NCBI GenBank assembly: GCA_003255065.1
Contig: QAOA01000289.1
Span: forward strand, 281,564-345,563
Source: Cercis canadensis
Lineage: Eukaryota > Streptophyta > Magnoliopsida > Fabales > Fabaceae
Direction of reading: 5' to 3'
DNA length: 64,000 nt
Shown: one piece after another, positions 27,388-39,871 of the stretch
How the letters are laid out: each line of letters begins with the position of its first letter
How positions within the stretch are numbered: position 1 is the first letter of the stretch
Made by a program: the position numbers and the translations under genes
Notes under the pieces: generated by a model
Database searches by the model: none
What the model was told of the DNA's origin: nothing
Seen by the model: the letters and a program-made list of their open reading frames with translations, nothing else

Positions 27388-28246
27388 ATGAGTTACTCCC
27401 AAGTACACAAATAATTTACCTTTTCTTTCTTTTGGGTCTTCACAAATCAGTTTAGTTACTCCAAGTTGCTTAAATCCAGCTTCTCCCTTTCTGTCTCTTC
27501 TGTGTTTTGCTGTATGTTATAACTTATAGGAAAGCTTGTCCAAGTGTCAGGCCTTTAGCTCTTCCATTCCATTACATCACAACCTCAATGAGCACATACA
27601 ATGTGGAGTTGTGGACTGAAATATTTGGGTAAAACAGAAAAGAAAAAAAAAAAAAAAAGATTTTGTTCATATTGCTGGATTGTACTTGTAAAAAAATCGA
27701 TATTATAATGAATTTTATCATTATTCAACCATTTATTAATTGTAGTATTTCCTTACTGTGTGTAATGAGCGAAGACTGTTTCTTACTTTCTTCAACGCTT
27801 ACTGGATTGTGGCTGTAGCCGCCGCGATTGAATATCGCAGCCGGCAGCGTGTTATGTGGACCCCACAGTTAAGGCCCCGCATAAAATCACCCAAGTCTTC
27901 CTATTTTCAGTCAAATCGAATTATTGAGTGACGAATTTGCCCCCGAAAGAGGGAGCCACGTAAGGTAACCATGAAAATTCCAAAACAGAAATTTCTTAAG
28001 CAAGTAGTGCTTTCCATGCTTGAGAGGAAGATATTTCTTGGAAACTAATAAAAAATTCAAAGTTGAAACAATTCTCTTGCTTTATTTATTGGCCCATTAT
28101 GAAATGTTTACACAGTTGTATCTTCGGTTTCTTTGACATTTCCTTACTCGCTTTTATTCCTTTTCCGAATCACACATAATATAAATACATTTCCTTCCAG
28201 CTTCAACCCCCTTCACCTTTAGAATAGAAATTCTCCCTGGATCCCT
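27388..28246. other. intergenic region
   Basis: Raf 3' UTR, an A-run near 27642-27659, then the promoter of the next gene. No other gene is seen. Confidence 0.5.
28180..28187 (+). promoter_or_regulatory. TATA box of the 28247 gene
   Basis: TATAAATA lies 60 bp upstream of the ATG at 28247, giving an expected transcription start near 28210 and a short leader. Confidence 0.65.
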
Positions 28247-28684
28247 ATGATGGCTGCTTTTGAGAGAAAGCCATTGATGGAAGATGAGGAATATATGAAT
28301 GAGCATGAAGAGGTTAGTGGGTGTGGATGCTTTCGGATATGTGGGTTGAAATGGTGGCGAAGCAATAACGGCGACGAAGGTAATCGGCTACTACAGAATG
28401 GAGAAGGAGGGAAAGAAGGATGGGTGATTGAGCAGTTAAAGAAGGCAAAGGAAGTTTCAGAAGTAATTGCAGGACCCAAGTGGAAGACGTTTATTAGAAA
28501 GATCAGTGGGTATGGGAAGAATAAGCAGAAGAATAGGTTTCAATATGATGAGCATAGCTATGCTCTCAACTTCAATAGTGGGGCGCAGAGCGAAGACGAA
28601 GACATGCCTCCTAGTTTCTCAACCAGGTTCTCTGCTCCTTTATCCGCTGCTGCTGCTGCTGGACCACGCCAAACTCAATCATGA
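28247..28684 (+). CDS. small protein with HSYALNF motif
   Basis: Single-exon 145-residue protein of unknown function. The start is the first of two consecutive ATGs at 28247. It has an acidic N-terminus, a CGCFRIC cysteine cluster at residues 26-32 followed by GLKWW, and a charged middle. The stretch KWKTFIRKISGYGKNK leads to the motif FQYDEHSYALNF at residues 98-109, and the tail is Ser/Ala-rich. The motif matches that of the 13981 gene. The cysteine cluster followed by the KWK and YALNF segments is a layout I recall from small plant stress-responsive proteins of unknown role. A TATA box sits 60 bp upstream. Confidence 0.87.
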   Translation: MMAAFERKPLMEDEEYMNEHEEVSGCGCFRICGLKWWRSNNGDEGNRLLQNGEGGKEGWVIEQLKKAKEVSEVIAGPKWKTFIRKISGYGKNKQKNRFQYDEHSYALNFNSGAQSEDEDMPPSFSTRFSAPLSAAAAAGPRQTQS

Positions 28685-29154
28685 AATTAATTAATCAATG
28701 TTTTCAATACTTGATTGCCTGAATTTCTTATTCATTATGTTAAAATACCATTCTTAATTTTTTGTATGATCCTTTGTCTTAATTTTTTACAAGTTAATTA
28801 CTTGCTAAATTTAAAGTGGAGGAAATTAGTAGAAATATGTACTTCATGTCCAAATTACAGGCGTCTCGCCATTTGAACACTCCCCAAAACGCATAAACAT
28901 ATAAAAAAGAAAAGAGAAGGAGGAAAGGTACGAAAATATCTTAGATACCAAGCAAACTCCTAAATGAATTCGAAATCCATGGTATTAGCTGTGGAAAGCC
29001 AATTGGAAATTGTACACTAATCATGCAATTTGATGTACCCAAAGAATAGAATCGCCAAGATACCTAGTCTTGCATATCAAGCAAACCTTTCCGATCAACG
29101 CAACCTTGTTAGCACGTAAAAGATAACTGATTTTTTGGGTATGGGAAAAGTTTT

Positions 29155-29245
29155 GTATACTCTTATACTAATACACTCTCATAGACATAAAAATATATGG
29201 GACTCGCTTTTTTGTGCCTATGAGAATATTAATTTCAGAGTACAC
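29155..29245. repeat. imperfect inverted repeat, MITE-like
   Basis: The left arm starts GTATACTCTTATACTAATAC and continues CTCTCATAGACATAAAA. The right arm read in reverse complement starts GTGTACTCTGAAATTAATAT and continues TCTCATAGGCACAAAA. About 36-bp arms with a short loop form a hairpin of 91 bp. No clear target duplication was found, so family and boundaries are uncertain. Confidence 0.55.
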
Positions 29246-29742
29246 ATTACTATACCAAATAGTATATTTTAAATTACTCAAATAGATCTCAATGCTTGAA
29301 CAAAGTTATAACATTTTCTTTCACAAGCGTTAGTATAATAAATACCCCACACATACACTGGCATATGCTGGCTCAAGTGACAAAAGAGTGTGTTATTCTC
29401 CTCCTTGTTTTTGAGTTCTAATTTGGTAAGAGGTTGTGGGAAGAAATTCCTATGACTACTTTAAGTTTGGCGTATAACGTACTTGGATAGGCCTGATTAG
29501 AACACCTCAATTGCACAAATAAAAGAACTCCACACATGTGATAATTTTGTGAATGTATTCGTAATTTCACAAATTAACATCCTAGTAATTTTGACTTAAG
29601 TATGATAGTCTTTTTTTAAGAGGTGAAAGTATGATAATCTTTTGATAATTTAGTATTTACAAAAAAAAAAAAGACTAAAAAGTTCTAAAGGTACATATTT
29701 TTCAAGTAGGTGCCGAAATGACTAAAATACCTCTAATGATAT

Positions 29743-29820
29743 GTGATTATTCTATTTATATATGTTATTATTGTGTTTATATTTGAACATGATAACCATA
29801 TATATAAACAGAATAATCAC
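29743..29820. repeat. inverted repeat with 26-29 bp arms
   Basis: GTGATTATTCTATTTATATA at the left is matched in reverse complement by GTGATTATTCTGTTTATATA at the right end (29820), continuing into ATGTTAT/ATGGTTAT. The loop is about 20-25 bp. It may be the palindromic core of a small MITE; no target duplication was recognised. Confidence 0.6.
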
Positions 29821-30601
29821 ACGGCACAAATAAATATCTTAGTAATCTCTCACAATATGATAGGCATATAATTAGAAAGCACCTCTCTTTTTAGGACAAT
29901 TGAGTATTTTATGTCAAATTCAAACATCTCACAATAATAAACTCAGTTTAATATGATCTTATAAAATTGTAGAATATTTAACAAGTCCATGGTTGTTAAC
30001 TGTCGAAATCTTAGGTCCCTTGCCTAGTTTCTCCTCTGAATAAATAAATAAGAAGATAATGAAAGGAAAAAACGTATCAGAGGGTTGGTGTTGGCTTAGG
30101 TACCTCGGATTCTAGTATTCTAGAAATGTCGCATTAGTGTTATAGAAAACGTGTTCCAGGACATTACTTAATTTTTAACTGGGTCCTTTTAGGGGGTAAT
30201 TAGGTGTACTAGCTACGAAGGCAGTTGGAAGCTGCAGCGGAATGCATTTATAAAGACAAATTAATAAAGCGACAAAACTTTCTAGACAAAAAGTAACTGT
30301 CAACTGTGAGCGGATGCGTAATAGGAGCCGTAATTTGATCAATAGAATAGAATAGATTGTGTGTACCTGCATCAACCATTTCACATATCAAGCAGCAACC
30401 TCATCCTCATATACAACAACACTAGGGTTTTCTGTAAATGTAATAAAACCAAATTTTAAATACTATCTGTGAAGAGTTTTTTTAATCTTCGCTTTCACAC
30501 CCACATCCCCATCGTTTCAGGATCACGCTAGGGTGCGCAATTTCTGGTTACGATGATGAATACAAATAGTTTTCTGTTCAAAATATTTTTCGTACGTCCA
30601 T

Positions 30602-33600
30602 TCACATGAAGCTCTGGTTACAGCTTTCACCTGCACTGTTATATCCATATAAAACAAAGTCAGCATATATACATATATATAGTTGTAAGAATTTGCATGG
30701 TTTCTACTAGCTAGACTATGCTTGTTATCCCACCTCTGGTTTATACTGAACTATGTTATTCTTGTTTGTTTCAATGAATTCCCTTCGACCAACAAAAGTT
30801 TTTTTAATAAAAAAGAAAGATAAGTGATCCCACCTCTTGCGCTTGCTTTTGGAGGAAGTGGAGGTTGAAGGGTTAGTGTGCCAATTCCTTTTCCTTTGGT
30901 TTATGAACCAGTTGTTTATCTGCTTTAGTTGCAAGCCAGTTTCCTGCACCAACCTTGCCTTGTCTTCCTCCTAGAGCATTACAAGACATTATTCGAGAGA
31001 CAAATTAAGGATCCCATGAATAAAGAAGCTAGCTAGTTAGTTATGTGAAAACTCACAGTTGGGTAGGGCCACTTAGAATGTGATTGCCACCAGGCTTTTA
31101 AAAGGGAAGTGGTGTCGCCGGGCAGCTTCCCCGCTCTTCTCTTTCTCAGAATTTCTTCTCTTATGTCCACAATTTTTTCCTTGTAATCCTAAGGAGGAAA
31201 ATAAAAAAAAGTATATATGTTACGATAGCCTTTGTATTTACTAAGTAATTAGTGTTTCCAGAACTGTTTTAGACATTGTTAATTAATTACCTGTTTTAGC
31301 TCATGCTTCAACTCGTGCCTCACACGCTCCATCAAAGATCTTTCACTTTCAGTGGGAACAAGAGGACCAAACCCAAGGCTATCTGCACCATCCATACTCC
31401 CTTCATATAAGTTAGCGTTGCTATCTGCCTGATCTTCTTCATCATCCGACATTGTTGCACCTGTCCCTTCTCCCGGTGATACACCTGCATGTTCATGCAA
31501 AGTTTTATGAAAAAGATAAACTTCTAATATCATTGAGGAAATTTATTGTATATATTATGCAGCTGAGTCACTGAAGATAGACAACACTTATTCTTTGAAT
31601 GCTTTTCCACCAACAGAATTTGGCAGCATTGCACAAAACTTATGTTTATAGGCAAATCTTATCCTAGAATGATGAACTGATCAACTGGCTTCAATCTTTA
31701 GAAGGCTCTACTATTTCAAGTCAGATTCTTTGGCTGGCTTGCAAAATTACCATGTATCATATTTGGTGTGAAAGGAATAGGATAAGTTATCGAAATTCTT
31801 TTTACACAAAAGCACGAAATTTTGCTTTGATTGGTGGTGATGTAAGATATAAGTTGTTGTCTTCTTCTTGTTTTAAAAAGAGTGAAATAAATAGAGATAT
31901 ATTTAAAAGATGGGGAGTTAAGAGAGTATCCTATCCTGATGAAGCTTGCGAGTCTGTCACTATATTTTGATAGACCTTGAATTTTTGTACAATTTTTCTA
32001 TTTGCTTGTTCCTTAATATTAATAATCTGTGACTCTCAGGTGGTACTGGTATGGTTACAGGTTACTTAGAAAACTACAAGTGAAGATCAAAAGTAACTGA
32101 GCCTACCAGCGAGAGAGGCCCTCCTATCATCTTTTATCTTTATGGTTTTGTTTAAATCTAGGGTGCTACATAAAGGAAGGCACTTAGAGATTGTTTTAGA
32201 TGCATAAATCGATTGCGTGATCATATATAGAGTATAAAGTGTGCGTTTTAACTAGCCAACCCATTTTCTAATTATGAAGCCAAGAACATTTGTAATATGT
32301 CATGCTTATACAGTCAAAAGACTTGTATAGAACCATATAGAACTCTTTTCAAACAGGTAGTCTAGTTATAATAGTAGGATAAACAAGTGTGATCGATAGG
32401 GCCCTTAAAGAAGAATGAAAGTGGTTAAGAAAGAAATGAAGATTATAGGTGAAAATTATATTATCTTTGTTTGAGAGAGGAAAGAAAATAGGTAGTTATC
32501 TTAAATTCCACTAACATCAATCTTCTTAAGAATGAAGAAAATATTAGAGCATGACTTTGTAGTATTTCTAACCGCTCAATAGTCCTTACCATTTTCTAAC
32601 TATATAAATAAAGGTTCAGACTTAAGAGTATGTTTTGTAATGATAAAAGTGGGAGAATGGAAATGCAAATCACTTTACCTTACTTGATACAATAATGATG
32701 AGAGAATCAGAATTGATTTTTTACCATGCCCACCAAACATTTTTTCCCATTTTTTGTTCATTTCACTACCTCCATTTGTATATTCTCCAAATAAAATATC
32801 AGAAAATTAGATTTCTCCCTTTTATTTTGAATCCCCCTACTTTCCATTTTTCATCATTTTGTTTGCAGAATAAGGTAAATTAAAAAAATAAAAACAGACG
32901 ATAGCGACTAGAAAGCTAATTGATACCGTGCAAGCAAAATTTATGTCATAGTTGATAGTTAAAAATTACCAGTCAAGCTCTGTAGAGACTGCTCAAGCTC
33001 CCAACAAGCCATCACTGCTTCCATGGCATGAACACGAACATGTTGTTGCAATTGTTCTTTAAAGGCACATAGCAATAGAACATAATGTGTCTACAACAAA
33101 GATAGAAACAAGGGCAAAGCTTAAGAGAAGAGCTTCAGGTAGGAAAAAGTCATGTTTCCTAAGAAGGAAAAGAGACAACAGAGGAAACTTAAACAAAGAA
33201 TTTGGGCTAAAAAGAAACAAGATTCATTACAGCGTGAACATTTAATCCCCAATCTATCAAACTTCAATAATTTTCTCAAGAATAAATCAGATCATGATAT
33301 CGAAGTCAATGCATACAGAAGCAGAAAGATCAATTTTCAATTATAAAAATCCGAAATAAATAAACTTTTTTATTACTAAAATTAACATGATGTTTTCCCT
33401 TCTCTGATCATTGTCTGAAGTGGCTATCCAAGTTCCGATGAATCTTAAAAACCAGCAGTTTGGGTTGATATATACATTCAATAAATTTGCCAATGGTCAC
33501 CAATTGAAGGACAGATACTATGAGCAGTTGGTAAGAATCAGCTAAGGCCCCATACTCCTATTATTGTACTTGGGCAAGGCATAACCGTACACATGAATGA

Positions 33601-35054
33601 TAAAAAGTTGAGAAAACTTGGGTAAGAGCTTCCCTTTGGTATGTGATTCCAGAACTTATTCTACGAGAATTCAAGAATTAATGAGCCATGAAACAAGTGG
33701 AAAGATTGTGACAACATTAAGAGAAAGATTCCAGAAACCACTCCGAAAGTTGTATTATTAATGAAGGGGAACAGCATGAATCCCCTCCCCCAAGTGGTGC
33801 CGCTCCTGGACAATTATATAAGATTCACTTCCTCACTACTACAGGCTAAATGTTAGGTACGACCCTCCAATTTAAAGAAAAAAAAAAAATTATCATCATT
33901 TTTGTTTTACTATTTTTGCAATTAGTAATGATCCTCGCATGATATATATTGCATTTATAAATTAAAACAAAGTGTTAATAGCATGAGTTGGAAAAAATTC
34001 CACCCAGAATCAGATAAAATCGATCACTTGTAAAAAATTGTGCAAGTTTGTGAAAGCAAGGATCGCAAGTATCATTATATATTATACTTCACTCACCAAA
34101 AATCTAAAGTGCTGCTAATAGTAACCCCCTAATCTACACTAGTTATCCTTATTCTTTATAAGACAAGCACCAGAAAATCAGGGAAGGAAGATGTTAGCTG
34201 AATACGAATTTTTTATTTTCAAAAAAAAAAAAGGAGAAAGAAAATAAAGGAAACTCAAAGATTTGACTTTTACAATTCAACAAGAACCATCACTACTACA
34301 TTTGACAATGTCCGAACTTCCACTTAATCTCACGAATATCATCGATTAACACAAGTTAGAGAACCATGGGAATGCTCAAACCCAGAAGGAAGGCCACCTG
34401 ACAGTTAAGCTTAGAAAAAAAAAACATGAAGACTTTGTAAGAAGTGAGAAAAAACACGGTCTTAAGTTTTCCAGGCCTAGGTAGTGGGACAATATGATTG
34501 AATAAAGGTAAAGAGTGTAAAAGAAAAGAGAGACAAACCATAAACTGATCAAGCTCCTTCTCATCGACCACCCCATTTCCGAGCCCAGAGTATTTTTCCA
34601 CCACGCGCTGTGACTGCTGCAGCTGGGCATCGATCCTAGGCAGCTGGTCTACCGGTGTGGCTATCCTTAAACAAGAAACATGGGCCGATAGGAGCTGGTC
34701 GTACAGAGGGTGTCCCAAAATGTCTGCTTTGTATTCTGTTAAATCCTCGGATTCGCAATTGCTGTGGGTCCGGTTCCGATCACTGCGATCGATGCTTTTG
34801 TCGGAGCCTATTATCCCCCGGACATCGTCACCGGTTTGCGTGGACGATTCTGGTTGTAAGTGGAAGAAATTCTGCTGCCGGAGTGTGGCGTTGTTCAGCC
34901 AAGTCGGCGCAGCGCCTCCTCCTCCTCCGCCACCGCCGGTGGCGGCGGAGGACAGTGGTAGAAGCCTGTGCATGTCTCTGTTTTGACTTAACTGTTGCTC
35001 ATCAGTGAAAGGCTGAAAAGCCATTTCATGAGAAAGATGGTCGTGAAAAGCCAT
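30602..35054 (-). CDS. KNAT3: class II KNOX homeobox transcription factor, 6 exons
   Basis: Predicted 377-residue nuclear transcription factor of the KNAT3/4/5 clade; the symbol denotes the clade rather than strict orthology. Minus-strand exons read as 35054-34539, 33090-32970, 31484-31291, 31188-31057, 30970-30834 and 30635-30602. Domains: KNOX1 about 107-150 ([20 protein letters not shown]), KNOX2 about 173-213 ([16 protein letters not shown]), and an acidic [19 protein letters not shown] linker. These are followed by ELK ([13 protein letters not shown] onward) and a TALE homeodomain about 292-354 with the PYP loop and [10 protein letters not shown] recognition helix. The tail ends NQSFM. 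KNOX domains bind BELL partners, as known for the family. The N-terminus is shorter than in KNAT3 as I recall it, with an eight-Gly run. Intron 2 contains a LINE fragment. Confidence 0.95.
31615..32030 (+). mobile_element. LINE retrotransposon 3'-end fragment in KNOX intron 2
   Basis: The open frame up to 31970 reads INWLQ then [19 protein letters not shown]. This resembles the end of plant LINE ORF2, where a (V/M)YHIW(R/C)ERN motif follows the reverse transcriptase zinc-binding region. The following 60 bp (TTTTTGTACAATTTTTCTA and nearby) resembles a LINE 3' end. The fragment lies antisense to the KNOX gene. It lacks reverse transcriptase and endonuclease, which fits a 5'-truncated, dead copy. 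The left edge is approximate. Confidence 0.62.
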
Positions 35055-38000
35055 TAATTTGCTAATGCTTAAGCGCTTTTAAAATTCTTTGTTTTCCCAC
35101 TACATTTTATTGGTGTTCTTGGTACTAAGATCCAAAAACAGAAACTAAGAAAAGAGAAAGATGAGGTCTTTCTGCAGTATCAAAACCCAGAGCGAGGGAA
35201 AGAGAAGAGAGAAAGGGAGTGATTGTTGCCTAGTTTGGTTTGGTTTGGGAGCGGTGAAAATGAAGAAGCACCAGGAGGAGAGGAAGAGAAGAGGAGCAAG
35301 AGGTTTGGAAAAGCACTTTTTAAGGGGAAGACTTTTTGAAGGGTTGACACAAGGATCGAGGGGAAAGAAGGAACCAACGGTGGGATTGGTGATAACGTGG
35401 CGGGATTTGTGGTGCGAGCTTATTGGAGATTTTCTGTAATAAGACAAAGATTGATCAATGATGTGGGAAGCAGCTACATGACATTATTTAATTAATTAAT
35501 TAAACAAATACAAGATTTTACATTTTAAATATTTTATGTCAATTACATATCTTTTTTCATAAAAAAAAAAAAAGATATCATGCCAAAAGTGTACCCATTG
35601 CACAGTATGTTGACGTGATCTCTTTCTTTTCATCAAAGTGCTCATTTTCCAGTACAATAGTGCTCTACTTATTACCAATTCATGTTTCATTCTAAAAAAA
35701 AAAAAATCTTTTTTTTTTGTGTTGAAAATTATTAGAAGAAATTTTTATAAAGTTACTTTTTTGAGAAGAAGGGAAAGATCACGAGGACTCTTTCCTTTGT
35801 GAATCCTTCCTAACCTATATTTTTCCCTTTCATAAAATAATAAAATAGGTGATTATAGATTATCTTTTTGGGACGAAAATTTGGTATAGCTAGGTGGATC
35901 GTAGGGATTGGCACGAGAATAGTAAACTGGCTAGACTTTCAAAGTCTCACTTTTTTTTTTTTTTTTTTTTTTTTTTNTTTTTTTTTTTTTTTTTTTTTCT
36001 GAATTCTGATAGATATTTTGTTTGAAAAAATGAAGAAACTTTATGCTTGGAAGTGACATGTTACTTTTTCAGTTGCTTTATCAAAAAACTACTGAACTCT
36101 GGTGCATCGTTTTTTAACTGTTTATGGTACTTGACCGGACCGAAGGCATGTAAGTGCAGAGAGAGCGAACCCAAAACGACGTATTACAGTTCCCAGAGAG
36201 AGAGATGGAGAGAGAGAGACTGGGTGTCGTTGCTGCAGGGCTGGGCACTAGATGATAGCGACCTGAGCACCCACAGGCGACACGTGTCGCGATAAGATTT
36301 TATGGACCACTAACGTAGTACCACTCTTTTTCAATTTAGGAGTGCGGGCCAAAGGTTGAGGTGAATCAGGTTCGTACACCTGTAAAGACTGCACCTTGTC
36401 AGCGAACCACGTCCCTCTGTTGCTGGGGAGTGGGACCCGCGAACATATTATGTAATGGCAAATTGCGCTGCATGCATCGCTTTTATATAAGGTAAGAGAA
36501 GAGAAGCAAGAGAAGGGAGGGAGGTGCCGGCGGCTGAGGTGGACAGAGTTCACGCGCGACTGTTTCGTGGTCCCCTACGTTAAAAAAACAAAAGAGGCGA
36601 AAGCGGTTGGATCGGGTTGGGTCTGAGACTCTGATTAGTGGTCCTTACTTGTACTGGACTGAAACTGTGGGATCCACTGAGCCCACTGAAACTTCATCTT
36701 ACTGCTTCCCTTGCTACCATCCAAACGTCAATATCATCACCTCTGCCTCCACCAAAAACCAAAAAACTTTAAATAATGTTATATTGATATCACTTGGTTC
36801 TATATTATATTATTTTTATAAAATTAACTAATATCTACTTGAAATATATTTACACAAATTATTTTTATACTGCTTCAAGGTTCAAACTTTAGATATATAG
36901 TATTTAGATTTAATTAGGTTGAATTAGTCTTCAAAAACAATTTAATCGTTGAGCATTTTATCATGAAAGTCCAATGTTCAATTTTATTGAAATTATAGAA
37001 TGAGATGTGCTATTCTTTGTTATATAATCTCTAATGAAAAAAACAATTTGTAGCTGAATCCACTTAAATTTATTATAAATGGTTCATTAAAAAAAAAAAA
37101 GTTATGAATGGTTTAGATTTTTTTTTTGGTAATTCCTTAATCTATTTAAAAACACTTAGATGAATCTAATTAAGTTTTAATTATATCATATATCATTATG
37201 ATATAATGTAAGACTAGTTAACAAATGTCATACATGTAGTTCTATAATTGAGGCTATTTAATACGATCATTCAAAATTTAGATAGAAAGAGGTGGGTGTG
37301 TCAAATGTAAATTTTTTTTTTTTTTTTTGCTTATGTAGAATTTGACATGTTAGCAAAGTGATTTATGCATCGGGAAAAACAAATTCATGTCAACAATGAT
37401 TTTAAATTTGATTAACCGTTTAAAAGTACATGACCCATTAAAAAAAATTAAATTCAATAATAATTTAGAATTTATAAATAAATTAACAAAATAATTAAGA
37501 GAACGAATTGGATTCAAATACAAATATATCAATTCAATAATAATTTAAAAAGATAATTATCCATTATACCTCATTTTCTCTCTTTTATTACTCATTTATT
37601 TATGTTGTAACTGTTAATAAATTAGAGGAACAAAAAATGAATTTAAGCCTAAAGTTTAATGTAATATGATTGTTGAGTAACTTGTGTTTAGTAATTGGAG
37701 AGAACACCAAATGGCCTACGGCCCAATAGTACTAAAGTTGTTTTTAAAGCTTATAAATACCATATTTAAATTCAAAATCACAGCCAATATATCAACAACA
37801 ACAAAAATTGGACAGTACTGACTAGGCTTTGTTGCAACACATCTAAAGCTAATGAAAACCCAATTAATGTTTATCAAGAAAAACAAAACCGAAGCTAATG
37901 AAAACCCAGTTTATGTTTATCAACAAAAACAAAACCCAATTCAGTGGGCTCGTAGCAAAAACTGAACCTACTGGATCCCTTCAACAGTTGGAGGTGGTCC

Positions 38001-38195
38001 ATGTTGATGAGAAAGGTTTTGGGCTTTTATTATTAGTCAGCCAGCTAAGCTATGTTTTCTTTGTATTATCTTTTTTACAAAATAAATCTTTTATCCAAGC
38101 GCTTAGGTAGACCCCATTCCCGCTCTTCCCAGCTGCCAAGAGCCAATCACATCCAACTCTACCCTAGTGTCACTGAACATGCTCACTTCAGCTTC
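35055..38195. other. intergenic region between divergent KNOX and cyclophilin genes
   Basis: The KNOX leader and promoter occupy the first several hundred bases and are GA-rich on the plus strand. A T-run with a single N at 35977 marks a contig join. A moderately GC-rich stretch at 36120-36720 has no convincing gene. The rest is AT-rich. The cyclophilin leader is near 38100-38195. Confidence 0.5.
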
Positions 38196-39871
38196 ATGGG
38201 CTACTCTTTATCTGTAACGTCACCTCCTCTTCCAACTCTCCGCTTCCACCACCGCTGCCACCACCACCACCACCACCCTCATCCCAAAATCTCCCCACCC
38301 CAGCTAAATCTAAATCTCAACCCTAAAACCACATTCAATCGCCGTTCCCTTGTCCTCCTCTCCACATCCACTTCCCTGTCCCTTCCATGGTCTCCCTCAT
38401 TATCCGCCGCCGATGGCATCACGACGCTGCAACCGGACACCAAAATCACCGACCGCGTGTTCATGGACTTCAGAATCTGCCCCAATTACTTCCTTCCCAC
38501 CCGAACCCTCGGTGACAACTTTGAGTCGCTCTGCTCCGAATCCACCCCTCTGGGTCGAATTGTTCTTGGCCTTTACGGCAACCTCGTCCCGGTTACAGTC
38601 GCTAACTTCAAATCCATGTGCGTCGGATCCTCTGGCTCTTCCTATAAAAGCACCCTTGTTCACAAAATCTTCCCCGGCCAATTCTTCCTCGCCGGCCGCC
38701 AAGGCCGGAGAGATAAAGGCGAGGTTCCGCCGCCGCAGGATTTGGCGCGCAACACCGAAACCATCGATTCCAAGGCATTTTCTCTGACTCATTCCAGGGC
38801 TGGTGTTCTTTCACTTTCTTTGTCTGAAAACGACGACGATGATCAAATTAAACTCGACCCAAATTACCGAAACGTTGAATTCTTAATCACAACGGGACCG
38901 GGGCCTTGCCCGCAGCTCGATAATAAAAACATTGTCTTTGGAGCAGTGCTTGAAGGTAATTTTCCAAGTTCGTGTATGTTGTGGCTTCAATTCTACTTGG
39001 AAGGAAAAAGGGAAATGAAAACTACAGAACTGAATAGAAGTAGCATAATGCCACAAATGCTTAAATGTGTAATCTTTTGCATATCTAGAGGCTGAGATCC
39101 CCTAACGTCTTTGAATTTTATGTGAAAGTTTGATCATTTAATTCGATTTTCCATGCTCATTGTGATTGAATGCTTTAATCTTTATATTACTGATTCTTCT
39201 CGGTTCATCAAAAAAGGCACTCAGTGGTCGCATTTGAACTTGAGATTCTATTACATATATTCATGAATCATAATGAGTCAGCCAAAATAAGTCTTAAGAG
39301 TTTGGATTACATATATTCTACTATCTTTCGTTATTGAATTGTTTACTGTCATATCTGAACTAGGTGCAAAATTAAATAAGTTTAGTCACTATACCTAATA
39401 ACGAGTGCTTAAATGGTGAGGTACGCCTATTTATGCATAATATATGGACTCTCGCAATTGAAGATAGTTTAGGTTGTCCACTCTAGCCATGATGTCCATG
39501 TGCTCTTTCAATTGCCCAAAGTGTACTTCTTTTTTGCCTCCATGAATTGTGGATGAGTTTTCTGTTCCGACAACTCTAGAAGAGTTATTTAAATGTTGAA
39601 ATATTTGATTATAATCCTATTTTGATTATCACCATTGAGCTCCTAGTTTAATCTACTTGCAGGGTTGGATGTCTTGACAGCCATAGCTTCCATTCCCACA
39701 TACCAACCACCTGAACGAATTCGCCAATTCAATGACTTGGCTGAATTTTTTGGAGATGAAAGGGCCCAGAATGCTCGTGCTATTTGGAACAGGCCTCTTA
39801 AAACAGTCTATATCAGTGACTGCGGGGAGTTAAAAGTTGCAAAGCCGGAACTCCCTCCTTCTTTGCCATAG
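38196..39871 (+). CDS. thylakoid-lumen cyclophilin-like protein, 2 exons
   Basis: Predicted 322-residue cyclophilin-type PPIase family protein, of the plant CYP26-2/CYP28 chloroplast type as I recall. Exons read as 38196-38955 and 39663-39871. The N-terminus is a bipartite transit peptide: a Ser/Pro/His-rich stroma signal with a six-His run, then RRSLVLL at 49-55, a hydrophobic stretch and a likely lumen cleavage near SLSA/ADG at 71. The twin Arg suggests Tat import. The cyclophilin fold follows: GRIVLGLYGNLVPVTVANF, VHKIFPGQFFLAG, FLITTGPGP, IVFGAVLEGLDV. Positions matching catalytic Arg55 and Phe60 of human CypA read Lys and Gln here, so classical PPIase activity is doubtful. The extended C-terminus ends in WNRPLKTVYISDCGELKV. 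Confidence 0.93.

Larger units (their letters stand above)
28685..30601. other. intergenic region with hairpin repeats
   Basis: AT-rich region between the end of a plus-strand gene and the end of the KNOX gene. It holds two MITE-like inverted repeats (listed separately) and KNOX 3' UTR near 30600. No gene is supported. Confidence 0.5.

Noticed and set aside
34655..35008. Plus-strand frames over KNOX exon 1
   Set aside because: Antisense of a GC-rich coding exon; the KNOX reading is certain.
38350..38814. Alternative frames over the cyclophilin exon
   Set aside because: Overlap the confident cyclophilin frame in GC-rich sequence; Pro/Ser or Arg-rich shadows.
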